Part shown: in pieces, positions 34,300-41,968 of the stretch
How positions within the stretch are numbered: position 1 is the first letter of the stretch
Layout: every line of letters begins with the position of its first letter
From: Caryophanales bacterium UBA3620
Lineage (GTDB): Bacteria > Bacillota_I > Bacilli_A > RF39 > UBA660
Reading direction: 5' to 3'
Assembly (NCBI GenBank): GCA_002375205.1
Contig: DFLL01000025.1
Span: forward strand, 1-41,968
Length of the DNA stretch: 41,968 nt
Program-made: the position numbers and the translations under genes
Notes under the pieces: model-generated
Seen by the model: the letters and a program-made list of their open reading frames with translations, nothing else
Told to the model about the DNA's origin: nothing
Databases searched by the model: none

Positions 34300-36054
34300 A
34301 TGAAAAAAAAATTTAATAAAAAAACTTTATTTATAGTATTAGGAGTATTATTACTTGGCGTATTAACAGTACTTGGTACTTATGCTTATTATGCATGGAG
34401 TAGTAATGAAGAAAATAAAGATGCTACAATAGCGGTATCTTCTGTTAATGGATTAGGGCAGTGTAATAAAACATCAGATAATGAAAAATTATTATGGCCA
34501 GTATCAAGTAGAGATAAGGGTAGGATAGTAAATGTTAATGCCAAACAAACATTATCTGAGTATGCTAATATTACTTGGACATTAACAATAGATAGTATTA
34601 ATACTCAAGAAACAGAAACAACTGGCTTAAAACATCAATCTTTTAAATATGAACTAGTAAATACTACTACTGGTGAAAGCTATGGTAGTGGTAATTTTGA
34701 AGGTAAAGAAGTAGGAGATACTATTACTTTTAGTAATGATAATGATTCTTTAAGTTATAACACAAATTATACATTTACATTATATTTATGGATAGATGGT
34801 ACTATGGGTAGAAATCCTAATGATATAACAAATCAAACATATCAATTTAGTTTAGTATGTGATATAGTAGGTACTTCTTATGGTGATACACCTTATACAG
34901 ATTTTAACTATATATTAGGAACAGACAACGACTCAGTTACTGCTTTAAATAGTGCTTATTCTACTGCGATGGGAGAGAATCCTACAACACTCGCTCAAGA
35001 TGAAATACTTTTAACTTCGTATATAGGAAAAGATTCTTTAGTAAATGTGCCAAGCAAATATACTATTAACGGCGTAGAATATAAAGTAGTATTAAGCCCG
35101 TATATAAATAATAATTATGGTACATTTACTAACAATAATACTATCACTAGTATTTATTTGAAAAATGGTATTAAAGTATTTTCTAATAATATGAATGGTA
35201 CATTTTCGGGCTGTACAAGTTTAACAAATATTGATTTAAATAATATAGATTTATCTAATATTACCTCTTATAGTGATACTTTTAATTCTGTACCTAATAA
35301 TGCTACTATTAAAGTACCAAACTGTACACAATACAAATTATTTGAAACAATGTTCGGCAATAGTTATACAGGACTAACTATTACTAATATTGATAATCCT
35401 AATTTTACTTGCTATTATAAACAAGTCGAATATATTGAATCAACTGGTACTCAAAGAATAAACACAGGATATGTCCCAAAAATCAATACAAGCTTAGAGT
35501 TAGAATTAAGTTTTAATGGAACATTTAAAACAAACACTTCTGGTGTTGAAAATATTCTTAATTCAAAAACAACTGATAATAAAGATGTGTTTTCTATTAA
35601 TTTCGGTTCCGCTGCTAGTCAGTATAATACGCTTTTTCTATGGTTTAATAAGTCAAATGATGCAATTCGAAAAATTGAAATTACTGATGATATTAGAACT
35701 AATAGGAACACTTTAACAGTTACCAGAGGATACGCAAGCTATGGAACAGTAAGTAGTGTAATTGCTAGTAAAACTGCAGATCAAGAAGAAGAATTATATT
35801 TATTTGGAAACTCATCTAAGCCTTTTGATAGATATAATATGCGCGTATATGAAATGACACTTTCAGAATCTAATGAAATTGAAAAACATTTTATCCCTTG
35901 TTATTCACTTGAAACTGTAACTAATTCAGTAAATGTTGAATGCCCAAGAGGTACAATAGGTTTATATGATACAGTTAGTGATGTCTTTTATACAAATGTT
36001 AATACTGATGCTAATGCTGAACCTTTTGTAGCGGGGCCAGATGTTAATTCATAA
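34300..36054 (+). CDS. SipW-type exported protein with BspA-like and LamG-like regions
   Basis: 584 residues. Leader: Lys-rich head, hydrophobic core, then GTYAYYAWSSNEEN, the SipW-type pattern. Residues 40-200 form the beta domain shared with the other paralogues here (compare LYLWIDGTMG.NPNDITNQTY with YYWIDGSVV in the 38830 gene). Residues 235-360 resemble the BspA/DUF285 style (VPSKYTINGVEYKV...GTFSGCTSLTNI), as in the 37207 and 39440 genes. The C-terminal part (about 378-570: EYIESTGTQRINTGY) is a concanavalin/LamG-like sugar-binding fold, not found in its paralogues. No anchor is visible. It probably forms part of the cell surface. RBS AGGTGA. Confidence 0.75.
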   Translation: MKKKFNKKTLFIVLGVLLLGVLTVLGTYAYYAWSSNEENKDATIAVSSVNGLGQCNKTSDNEKLLWPVSSRDKGRIVNVNAKQTLSEYANITWTLTIDSINTQETETTGLKHQSFKYELVNTTTGESYGSGNFEGKEVGDTITFSNDNDSLSYNTNYTFTLYLWIDGTMGRNPNDITNQTYQFSLVCDIVGTSYGDTPYTDFNYILGTDNDSVTALNSAYSTAMGENPTTLAQDEILLTSYIGKDSLVNVPSKYTINGVEYKVVLSPYINNNYGTFTNNNTITSIYLKNGIKVFSNNMNGTFSGCTSLTNIDLNNIDLSNITSYSDTFNSVPNNATIKVPNCTQYKLFETMFGNSYTGLTITNIDNPNFTCYYKQVEYIESTGTQRINTGYVPKINTSLELELSFNGTFKTNTSGVENILNSKTTDNKDVFSINFGSAASQYNTLFLWFNKSNDAIRKIEITDDIRTNRNTLTVTRGYASYGTVSSVIASKTADQEEELYLFGNSSKPFDRYNMRVYEMTLSESNEIEKHFIPCYSLETVTNSVNVECPRGTIGLYDTVSDVFYTNVNTDANAEPFVAGPDVNS

Positions 36055-36062
36055 TTAACATC

Positions 36063-36100
36063 AAAATACTTTATCTTAGAATAAGGTATTTTTCTTTATT
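36063..36100 (+). terminator. Intrinsic terminator
   Basis: AAAATACTTTAT (36063-36074) pairs with ATAAGGTATTTT (36081-36092) with one G-U, followed by TCTTTATTT. Confidence 0.7.
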
Positions 36101-36128
36101 TAATTCATATATATTAATAGGTGATGTT

Positions 36129-37091
36129 ATGTTGAAGAAAATGAGTATAAAGAAAATTATGGTAGCTACTAGTGCTATTCTTATACTTGTCATAATGTAC
36201 ATACTACCAGACTCTAGTATTAAAGAGATAGAATTAAATAAGAGCAGTATAGAGTATGTTTATGATAATATAGTAAGCACAATATACTTAGTAGATAGTG
36301 AAGATTACGTAGCAAGAACAAGTATCTCTAGTTGTAATTGTACTGGAGTAGATAAAGCAAAAGATTTAGTAGATGGTCTTGTTATTGATGGAAAAAAATC
36401 CAATATAATACCCAATGGCTTTCGAAGTATTATTCCTCCAGGTACTAGTATATTAGATTTAAACTTAGAAGACAAAACTCTTACTATAAATTTTACTAAA
36501 GAATTATTAGATGTAAATGAAAAAGATGAAAATAAAATGATTGAATCAATTATTTATACATTAACTAGTATAGATGGAATTGATAATGTAATAATTAAAG
36601 TAGAGGGAGAAATACTTAACAATCTTCCCAGTGGTACAAAGCTTCCTGCCTTACTAAATAGAAATTTTGGTATTAATAAAAGTTATGATTTAGTAAGTAC
36701 AAAAGATATAGACTATTATACAATGTATTATGTTAATAACTATAACGATTATGAATACTATGTACCAGTTACAAAGTATGTTAACAATAATAGTGATGAT
36801 AAAATAAAGGTAATAATAAAAGAACTTAGTAGTTCTCCAATATATGAAACTAATTTAATGAGTTATTTAAATGCTAATACTGAAATATATGATTACGAAC
36901 TTTTAGATAATAATTTAAAGCTTAATTTCAATAATTTAGTATTAAGTGATGTAGATAGTAATAAGATATTAGAAGAGGTTATATATACGATAGGCCTTTC
37001 TATGGATAACATATATAATAATTTAGAAACAGTATCTTTTTATGTAGAGAATGAAGAGATATATACTTTAAATATTAATGATATAAAATAA
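36129..37091 (+). CDS. gerM: GerM-like protein with two GerMN domains
   Basis: 320 residues. One N-terminal membrane helix (about 11-27) anchors two GerMN-type domains (about 45-165 and 195-315), each with the pattern of extended strand, L.L.F...LL...E...I.E.I.YTL. The repeated halves are clearest at LTINFTKELLDVN and LKLNFNNLVLSDVD. GerM is a sporulation and germination protein of the mother cell/forespore membranes in Bacillus. Here it lies between surface-protein genes but near spoVA. A CATATATT box 16 nt before the start could be a sigma-E -10, low confidence. GerMN domains also occur in non-spore envelope proteins. Confidence 0.8.
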   Translation: MLKKMSIKKIMVATSAILILVIMYILPDSSIKEIELNKSSIEYVYDNIVSTIYLVDSEDYVARTSISSCNCTGVDKAKDLVDGLVIDGKKSNIIPNGFRSIIPPGTSILDLNLEDKTLTINFTKELLDVNEKDENKMIESIIYTLTSIDGIDNVIIKVEGEILNNLPSGTKLPALLNRNFGINKSYDLVSTKDIDYYTMYYVNNYNDYEYYVPVTKYVNNNSDDKIKVIIKELSSSPIYETNLMSYLNANTEIYDYELLDNNLKLNFNNLVLSDVDSNKILEEVIYTIGLSMDNIYNNLETVSFYVENEEIYTLNINDIK

Positions 37092-37105
37092 TAAAACATG
37101 TTAGT

Positions 37106-37140
37106 AAAAAATACACATTATATTAATTTGTGTATTTTTT
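37106..37140 (+). terminator. Intrinsic terminator after gerM
   Basis: AAAAAATACACA (37106-37117) pairs with TGTGTATTTTTT (37129-37140) around an 11-nt loop, followed by ATTTAT. Confidence 0.8.
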
Positions 37141-37153
37141 ATTTATAATAATC

Positions 37154-37182
37154 TTGATAAATTTAATTAAATATGGTATTCT
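37154..37182 (+). promoter_or_regulatory. Sigma-A-type promoter for the BspA-repeat operon
   Basis: TTGATA (37154-37159), a 17-nt spacer, and TATTCT (37177-37182), 24 nt before the start codon. Confidence 0.5.
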
Positions 37183-37206
37183 TGAATAGAAGGTAGGATA
37201 GATTCT

Positions 37207-38805
37207 ATGAATGAAAATAAAAAAATAAGATTATTGATAATAAGTTTAGTATTTATACTTGTTTTAGTGATTGGTGGAGCATATGCTTGGCTTACTTTTA
37301 CAACTGGTAATATTATAGTAGCGGGTAATACTCATTGTTTTAATATAAATTATACTAAGGGAGCAGATATTACTGGCAATATCGGTGCAATTAAAGAAGA
37401 AGATTACTTGACTGCAAATACGATAAAATTAAGTACACTTATGGGATTTACTACTATTAGTATGGAACTTGATAAAAGATGCAATAAAGTAAGTGGTATT
37501 GGTACTATTGAACTTAATATTAATTCATTATCTAATACTTATAAAAGTAATGGTAATAGTTATGGCTCTTTAAAATATGTCGTAGCAGAGTATAATCCTA
37601 GTTTATATACCGATTCCACTATGCAATATTTAAAAAATCAAACTTTTAATTATATAAGAAGAGGAATAATATCTGAAGAAGGTACTATAGATATACATAC
37701 GGAATATTTAAATCCCGGTGATAAAAATAATTATTTAGTTATTATATATTTAGATAAAAACAAAGTAGGAGATGATATAATAGGAGCTAATGTTAGCGCA
37801 ACTGCTACTGCTAGAGCAGAGCAGTTTGTTGAAACTCCGTTAGAAGACTTTTATTATATCTTAGGTAGCAATCAAACAGAAATAGAGAATCTAACATTAA
37901 ATATAGAACCATTATGCATAAGTTATGAAACAGAATGTGAAGGCTATTTAGTTAATTATCAGTTATCTACTCCTATTATTATTGATGAAAATGATATTTT
38001 AATAACAAGTTACAAAGGGACAGACCCTAATGTTAATATTCCTAATACTTATGTAGTAGATAACAATACTTATAATGTTAAAATACTATCTAATACTGAA
38101 TATATTATGATAACTGATGAAGATACTGGCGATGAATATGAATACGATGCTGGGTATGGAACATTTATATATAATAATATGATTCAGAATGTTAAACTAG
38201 GTAATAATGTTGTTTTTTTAGGTTATGATCCAGTTTCTAGTCAGTATATTAACAATGTAATGAACAATACTTTTTCTGGTTGTACATTGCTTGAGAATGT
38301 TCCAATAATACCAAATTCAGTAACAAGTATGAAATTTACATTTTCTGGTTGCAGCTCTCTCGTAAATGCTCCAGTAATACCAAACTCAGTGACAAACATG
38401 CGTGAAACATTTTCTGTTTGTAGCTCTCTCGTAAATGCCCCAGTAATACCAAGTTCAGTAACAGACATGCAGTCCACATTTCATAATTGCAGCTCTCTCG
38501 TAAATGCTCCAGTAATACCAAGTTCAGTAACAGACATGCAGTCCACATTTTTTGGTTGCAGCTCTCTCGTAAATGTTCCAGTAATACCAAGCTCAGTAAC
38601 AAATATGAATTATACATTTAGTTATTGCACCAATTTAGAAGGTACTATTAGAATAAATTCTAGTGGTATTACGAATGCTACTAATACATTTGCAAATACT
38701 TCAAAGAATATTAATATTGAAGTACCTAGTGGTTCTACTACTTATAATAGTTTTAATGGTAATGTACCTGGTAATGTTACATTAACTACATTTGGTTCAG
38801 AGTAA
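37207..38805 (+). CDS. SipW-type exported protein with tandem BspA-like repeats
   Basis: 532 residues. Leader: NENKKIR head, hydrophobic core, GGAYAWLTFTTGN, SipW-type. Residues 38-210 form the beta domain shared with the 39440 gene (YTKGADITG, LNINSLS, LVIIYLD). A BspA-like part follows, with five consecutive 23-residue repeats (residues 355-469) of the type TFSGCSSLVNAPVIPNSVTNM plus a partial sixth. The C-terminal cap GTIRINSSGITNATN with IEVPSGSTTY matches that of the 39440 gene. No wall anchor. BspA-like repeats usually mediate adhesion or host binding. First gene of a run of three closely spaced paralogues. Confidence 0.78.
   Translation: MNENKKIRLLIISLVFILVLVIGGAYAWLTFTTGNIIVAGNTHCFNINYTKGADITGNIGAIKEEDYLTANTIKLSTLMGFTTISMELDKRCNKVSGIGTIELNINSLSNTYKSNGNSYGSLKYVVAEYNPSLYTDSTMQYLKNQTFNYIRRGIISEEGTIDIHTEYLNPGDKNNYLVIIYLDKNKVGDDIIGANVSATATARAEQFVETPLEDFYYILGSNQTEIENLTLNIEPLCISYETECEGYLVNYQLSTPIIIDENDILITSYKGTDPNVNIPNTYVVDNNTYNVKILSNTEYIMITDEDTGDEYEYDAGYGTFIYNNMIQNVKLGNNVVFLGYDPVSSQYINNVMNNTFSGCTLLENVPIIPNSVTSMKFTFSGCSSLVNAPVIPNSVTNMRETFSVCSSLVNAPVIPSSVTDMQSTFHNCSSLVNAPVIPSSVTDMQSTFFGCSSLVNVPVIPSSVTNMNYTFSYCTNLEGTIRINSSGITNATNTFANTSKNINIEVPSGSTTYNSFNGNVPGNVTLTTFGSE
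38269..38613 (+). repeat. Five 69-bp tandem repeats within the BspA-like gene
   Basis: Repeats begin at 38269, 38338, 38407, 38476 and 38545, each exactly 69 bp (23 codons), with a diverged partial copy at 38614. Copies 2 to 5 share near-identical DNA, for example GCTCTCTCGTAAATG occurs four times, so they arose by recent duplication. Length variation between strains is likely. Confidence 0.9.
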
Positions 38806-38829
38806 TTGATAAGGATGAAGAGGTGAAAT

Positions 38830-39393
38830 ATGTTTATGATTAATAATAAAAAGAAAATTATTTTATCTTTAATTGGAATGTTCTTATTTGTAGTAATGTT
38901 TGGTACCGGTACTTATGCTTGGTTTAAATGGAGAAGTACTGCAGAACAAAATGTTAATGTTAATTTAACAGCTAGTAGCACAATAACATTTATTGGTGGT
39001 ACCGATATTGTAGGGGAATTAGAACCAGTACTTAATAAAGAAAATGGTACTTTAAAAAAAATAGAAATTACATCTGATACACCAGGTAATAGATTCAGTT
39101 TATATATGAAGATAAATTCACTGCCCGATGAATTAAAAAGCAGTACATTTTTATGGGCTATATATAAAGGTGATGAATATATAGATGGTGATAGTTTTGA
39201 AAACTATAATAATAATGATAATATTGTTTTACTAAATGATGTACAAATATCTTCAGAGAGCAAAGATGAATATAACATTTATTATTGGATAGATGGTAGT
39301 GTAGTTAATAATAATAATATGATGAATAAGACCGTTAATTTATCTTTATATGCTACTGGTAGTAGTGGCATTGTTAATGAAATAGAAGAATAA
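38830..39393 (+). CDS. Small SipW-type exported beta protein
   Basis: 187 residues. Leader NNKKKI, hydrophobic core, GTGTYAWFKWRSTAEQN. It has a single TasA-like beta domain with TLKKIEITSD, SLYMKINSLPDEL and NIYYWIDGSVVNN, close to the first domain of the 34300 protein. It has no repeats and no anchor, so it may be a filament or minor subunit. ATG 38830 follows GAGGTGA with short spacing; ATG 38836 in the same frame is also possible. It starts 24 nt after the preceding paralogue without a terminator, so they are co-transcribed. Confidence 0.72.
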   Translation: MFMINNKKKIILSLIGMFLFVVMFGTGTYAWFKWRSTAEQNVNVNLTASSTITFIGGTDIVGELEPVLNKENGTLKKIEITSDTPGNRFSLYMKINSLPDELKSSTFLWAIYKGDEYIDGDSFENYNNNDNIVLLNDVQISSESKDEYNIYYWIDGSVVNNNNMMNKTVNLSLYATGSSGIVNEIEE

Positions 39394-39417
39394 TTATATT
39401 TTATATAATTTTCTTTT
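39392..39417 (+). terminator. Short hairpin with T-tract between paralogues
   Basis: AATTATAT (39392-39399) pairs with ATATAATT (39403-39410) around TTT, followed by TTCTTTTT. The A-T-only stem makes it weak. Confidence 0.45.
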
Positions 39418-39439
39418 TATAGAAAGAGTAGGGATATAT

Positions 39440-40645
39440 ATGAATTTAAATTTCAAAAAATCAAAAAGAATAGGAATTATAATTGGTATAGTGTTATTTA
39501 TTTTTCTTGCAGTAGGTGTAACTTATGCTGTTATTGCATGGAGAACTACTGATTATAATGTTACCCTAAATAGTAAATGTTTAGTTGAAGGTAATTTCAC
39601 TAAAAGTGAAAATATTAGTGGTGAAGATTTACTATTAATTGAACCTTCTGATGAAATATATCATAATCAAATTACTATAAAAAAAGGAATGGTTCTTTCT
39701 AATTTTAGTGTATGGAAAGATAGTACATCAGATTGTTCAATAAATGGTTATTTAAGAATAGCTCTTAATGTTACTAGTTTACCATCTGCGTATATGGAAA
39801 ATGGAGATAGTACTAATGCTTTACAATATGCTTTATTCTATTATGATCCAGAAGAATATCCTAGCGTAAACTCTAATGATTTAGATGGTGAAACTTTTAA
39901 TACCTTAACTAAAGGATATATTACTACTACTGGAACAAAAGAAATATATTATGATACATTATTAGATGATAATATTAAAAAGAATTATATATTAGCCATA
40001 TATTTAGATGGTAATTTAGTCCATAATAATGCTGGTGATACCAATTTTGCTGCTAACGTTGAAGCATCAATTGAACAAAAAAATGGTGATATTCCTGTAG
40101 TATTACCATCATATAATCCAATTACTGATTTTGAATATGAGATAAGCGACACAAATATAAAAATAAAAAAATATATTGGAACATCAAAAATTATTTCGAT
40201 TCCTAGTAATTATGAAATAAATGGAATAACATACAACACAATTATTTCAGGATATGATAAAGAAATAACTGAAAATGAACTGATTTCTGTCAAAAGGGTA
40301 TCCCCATTTTATGAATTGATTTCTGTTGAAAATATTAACATCGACAATGACGTAAATGTTTTAAATCATAACTTACCTTTTTCAAGTTATTTTAAAGGTT
40401 GCACATCATTAAAAACTATTCCAACTATTCCAAGTAGTATAAATGACATGAATGAAATGTTTTATGGTTGTAGTAATTTAGAGGGAACAATTAGAATTAA
40501 TTCAAGTAATGTTACTAATATTACTGATGCATTTACTGGAACTGTTAAAAATATCACTGTTGAAGTACCTGCTAATTCCACTACTTATGACACATTCATG
40601 GCTGATGAAAATTTACCTAGCAATGTAACTATTGTTACATATTAG
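39440..40645 (+). CDS. SipW-type exported protein with short BspA-like region
   Basis: 401 residues. Leader with KKSKR head, hydrophobic core, VGVTYAVIAWRTTD. The beta domain (about 38-215) matches the 37207 protein (SENISGEDLL, ALNVTSLPSAYMENGDS, YILAIYLDGN). Residues 230-400 are BspA-like, with a single repeat (GCTSLKTIPTIPSSINDMNEM), then the shared cap GTIRINSSNVTNIT and VEVPANSTTYD. It looks like a shorter paralogue of the 37207 gene, having one repeat where that has five. No anchor. Confidence 0.75.
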   Translation: MNLNFKKSKRIGIIIGIVLFIFLAVGVTYAVIAWRTTDYNVTLNSKCLVEGNFTKSENISGEDLLLIEPSDEIYHNQITIKKGMVLSNFSVWKDSTSDCSINGYLRIALNVTSLPSAYMENGDSTNALQYALFYYDPEEYPSVNSNDLDGETFNTLTKGYITTTGTKEIYYDTLLDDNIKKNYILAIYLDGNLVHNNAGDTNFAANVEASIEQKNGDIPVVLPSYNPITDFEYEISDTNIKIKKYIGTSKIISIPSNYEINGITYNTIISGYDKEITENELISVKRVSPFYELISVENINIDNDVNVLNHNLPFSSYFKGCTSLKTIPTIPSSINDMNEMFYGCSNLEGTIRINSSNVTNITDAFTGTVKNITVEVPANSTTYDTFMADENLPSNVTIVTY

Positions 40646-40663
40646 GATTATTTTAAAGCAAAC

Positions 40664-40690
40664 AAGTGCAAACCAATTGCACTTTTTTTA
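40664..40690 (+). terminator. Intrinsic terminator
   Basis: AAGTGCAA (40664-40671) pairs perfectly with TTGCACTT (40677-40684) around ACCAA, followed by TTTTT. Confidence 0.85.
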
Positions 40691-40733
40691 TTAATGTGTT
40701 ATCATTATATTAGTTAAAGGATAAGGGATATAT

Positions 40734-41288
40734 ATGAAGAAAAAAAATAAATTATTTGGATATATAGTAGGAGTCATTCTATTTATTATTACTATTGCTG
40801 GATTTACTTATGCAATGTATAGATATGTACTATTTTCTAATTTAAATATTAATGCCACTGTTAAAGGACTTGATAAGTATATTGAATATACTAAAGGAAT
40901 TAATATAAGTGGTTCTACTTTGAATCCTGGTACTAGTTATACCAGTGGTAGTGCTGCTACAGTATCTTTTTATAAAAAGAATAATACTTACGATATATAT
41001 GGTCACATCTATTTAGATATAGTTAGTATCAACAGTAGTTTAGCAAGTTCTGGTGCTCTTAAATATGCTGTATTAGATAATAATAATAATTTAATAGGAG
41101 AGGGCCCTATTATTAATGTTAATAATGGTGATAGCGTACTAGCAATAAGTAATATTCCTCTTGTAACTTCTCCTTCTAGTTATACTGTGTATATATGGTT
41201 AGATGAAGAATTATACGATTCTAGTTTTTCTTCTTCTAGTTTCAATATTAATATAAGATGTTATGCTACGATGGAAGAAATAGAATAA
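40734..41288 (+). CDS. Small SipW-type exported beta protein
   Basis: 184 residues. Leader with KKKNK head, hydrophobic core, AGFTYAMYRYVLFSN, then a single beta domain (YTKGINISGSTLNPGTSY, IYLDIVSINSSL, YTVYIWLDEEL) related to the 38830 protein and to the first domain of the larger paralogues. No Cys pairs except one residue near the end, and no anchor. It is the fifth member of the cluster, separated from the preceding gene by a terminator. Confidence 0.72.
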   Translation: MKKKNKLFGYIVGVILFIITIAGFTYAMYRYVLFSNLNINATVKGLDKYIEYTKGINISGSTLNPGTSYTSGSAATVSFYKKNNTYDIYGHIYLDIVSINSSLASSGALKYAVLDNNNNLIGEGPIINVNNGDSVLAISNIPLVTSPSSYTVYIWLDEELYDSSFSSSSFNINIRCYATMEEIE

Positions 41289-41289
41289 T

Positions 41290-41330
41290 AAAAGATAAGT
41301 AGAAATTATTTTCTATTTATCTTTTTCTTT
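41290..41330. terminator. Bidirectional terminator between convergent units
   Basis: AAAGATAAGTAGAAA pairs with TTTCTATTTATCTTT around TTAT (G-U pairs included), with T-rich flanks on both strands. It overlaps the stop codon of the minus-strand remnant. Confidence 0.65.
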
Positions 41331-41761
41331 ATTATATTAAATAATATACTTATAAATATATAGAATATTATTACTAAAATATTTGTTAAATACTTAGTAT
41401 TATCTACTTTTACTATTAAGGTTAATAATACTAATAATAATAGGTATATGATATTTGTATAAATGATATTTAGGATATTTGTGAAATTATTTAATAGATT
41501 TATTTTATATTTTCTTGTTATGAATATTGATAGAAGTATTATTGTTACTAATAGCGATAATGATGTCGATAATATACTTCCTAATGTTAGATCATATCCC
41601 ATTCTATATGTACTATTTATAAGAGGTATTTCAATTATCATTTTTATTAATAATCCAAATAATAGACCTATATTTATTTTTCTATTACTTATATTATTAA
41701 TACTAATATTTAATATTGTATTATATATTATATAAAAGAATAATAGTATTATTAATGGATT
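41306..41761 (-). pseudogene. C-terminal remnant of a flippase-type membrane protein
   Basis: On the minus strand a frame is open for 152 codons from a TAG at 41762-41764 to TAA at 41306-41308. Its pattern is FFYIIYNTILN...KINIGLLFGLLIKMIIEIPLINS...LGSILSTSLSLL and three further helices. This matches the last helices of SpoVB/MurJ-like flippases (MOP superfamily). The N-terminal two thirds are missing: the frame is closed upstream and a different, non-membrane frame occupies that DNA. The first ATG (41641) would give only 111 residues. It is most likely a truncated pseudogene; a small functional membrane protein is the alternative. Confidence 0.55.
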
Positions 41762-41968
41762 CTATTTTTGAATTTAATTTGGTTAATTGATCTTGTAATT
41801 TATCATATATTTTTTTCTTGAGTTTTTTTATGGTTTTGTAATCTTTATTTATGAATTTTATTTTTGAAGATATTTGATATTCAAAAAATTCTTTTTTTAA
41901 TACACATGAAATATATATCATTAAATTTTTTTTATTTAATTTATATCCTTTCTCATTTAATATATTTA
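41721..41968 (-). CDS. 3' end of an unidentified Lys-rich gene (partial, minus)
   Basis: A minus-strand frame is open from the window edge to TAA at 41721-41723, 81 codons. It is soluble, Lys- and Ile-rich, with a likely coiled coil (KTIKKLKKKIYDKLQDQLTKL). An internal ATG at 41921 lacks a Shine-Dalgarno site, so the true start is beyond the window. It overlaps the flippase remnant by 41 nt in another frame. No family is recognised, and in AT-rich DNA it could be spurious. Confidence 0.4.
   Translation of the reverse strand, partial: NILNEKGYKLNKKNLMIYISCVLKKEFFEYQISSKIKFINKDYKTIKKLKKKIYDKLQDQLTKLNSKIESINNTIILLYNI

Noticed and set aside
38269..38613. CRISPR-like regular repeats
   Set aside because: The repeats are contiguous, in frame, without spacers, and encode BspA-type protein repeats.
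41463..41735. 90-codon plus-strand frame opposite the flippase remnant
   Set aside because: Antisense to the more protein-like minus frame, and without RBS or promoter.

Overview
The window is very AT-rich, densely packed and coded almost entirely on the + strand, with short intergenic gaps, GGAGG/GGTGA-type ribosome binding sites and many U-tailed hairpins. This points to a low-GC member of the Bacillota, probably an uncultured gut Bacilli/Erysipelotrichia-like lineage. That placement is inferred from gene content and composition, not from a marker search. TGA is used as a stop and Trp is encoded by TGG. spoVB, spoVAC-AD-AE and a gerM-like gene indicate an endospore-forming ancestry, and a sigma-G-like promoter lies in front of spoVAC.

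Layout: (1) 0-3.1 kb, an unknown partial gene, an M3-like peptidase, gltX and a tRNA-Glu. (2) 3.2-6.3 kb, single-gene accessory units: an ORF6N protein, a RhuM-Fic/Doc protein and a membrane-tethered XRE regulator. (3) 6.4-8.3 kb, a redox operon of glutathione peroxidase, thioredoxin reductase and a cyclophilin-like lipoprotein. (4) 8.4-10.3 kb, a Y-family polymerase with a YolD-like partner. (5) 10.3-17.4 kb, a surface-protein locus: a structured pseudoknot leader, a TasA/camelysin-like exported subunit, a SipW-type signal peptidase, a DUF5305 protein, a giant exported protein ending in a Hint domain, and a decayed secreted-protein gene. (6) 17.4-20.2 kb, two YibE/F membrane proteins and a TtcA-type thiolase. 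(7) 20.2-28.6 kb, envelope genes: another SipW-type substrate with a hairpin-rich leader, a dockerin-bearing glucosaminidase, a membrane-anchored beta-sandwich protein, a degenerate and an intact NodB deacetylase, and two pilin-like proteins. (8) 28.7-31.1 kb, division and housekeeping genes: sepF, divIVA, vanZ-like, ybeY, cdd. (9) 31.1-34.2 kb, spoVB (minus) and spoVAC-AD-AE (plus). (10) 34.3-41.3 kb, five related exported proteins with SipW-type leaders and BspA-like repeats, interrupted by the gerM-like gene. (11) 41.3-42 kb, a truncated flippase remnant and the 3' end of an unknown gene, both minus.

The unifying theme is a cell-surface programme. One SipW-type peptidase is encoded beside its likely main substrate, and seven window genes carry compatible leaders (short Lys-rich head, hydrophobic core, then Y-A-W or A-A-F near the cleavage site). 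The most unusual elements are the pseudoknot-bearing leader at 10360-10487, the Hint-terminated surface protein, and the neighbouring dockerin enzyme and anchored protein that may form a two-component surface display system.
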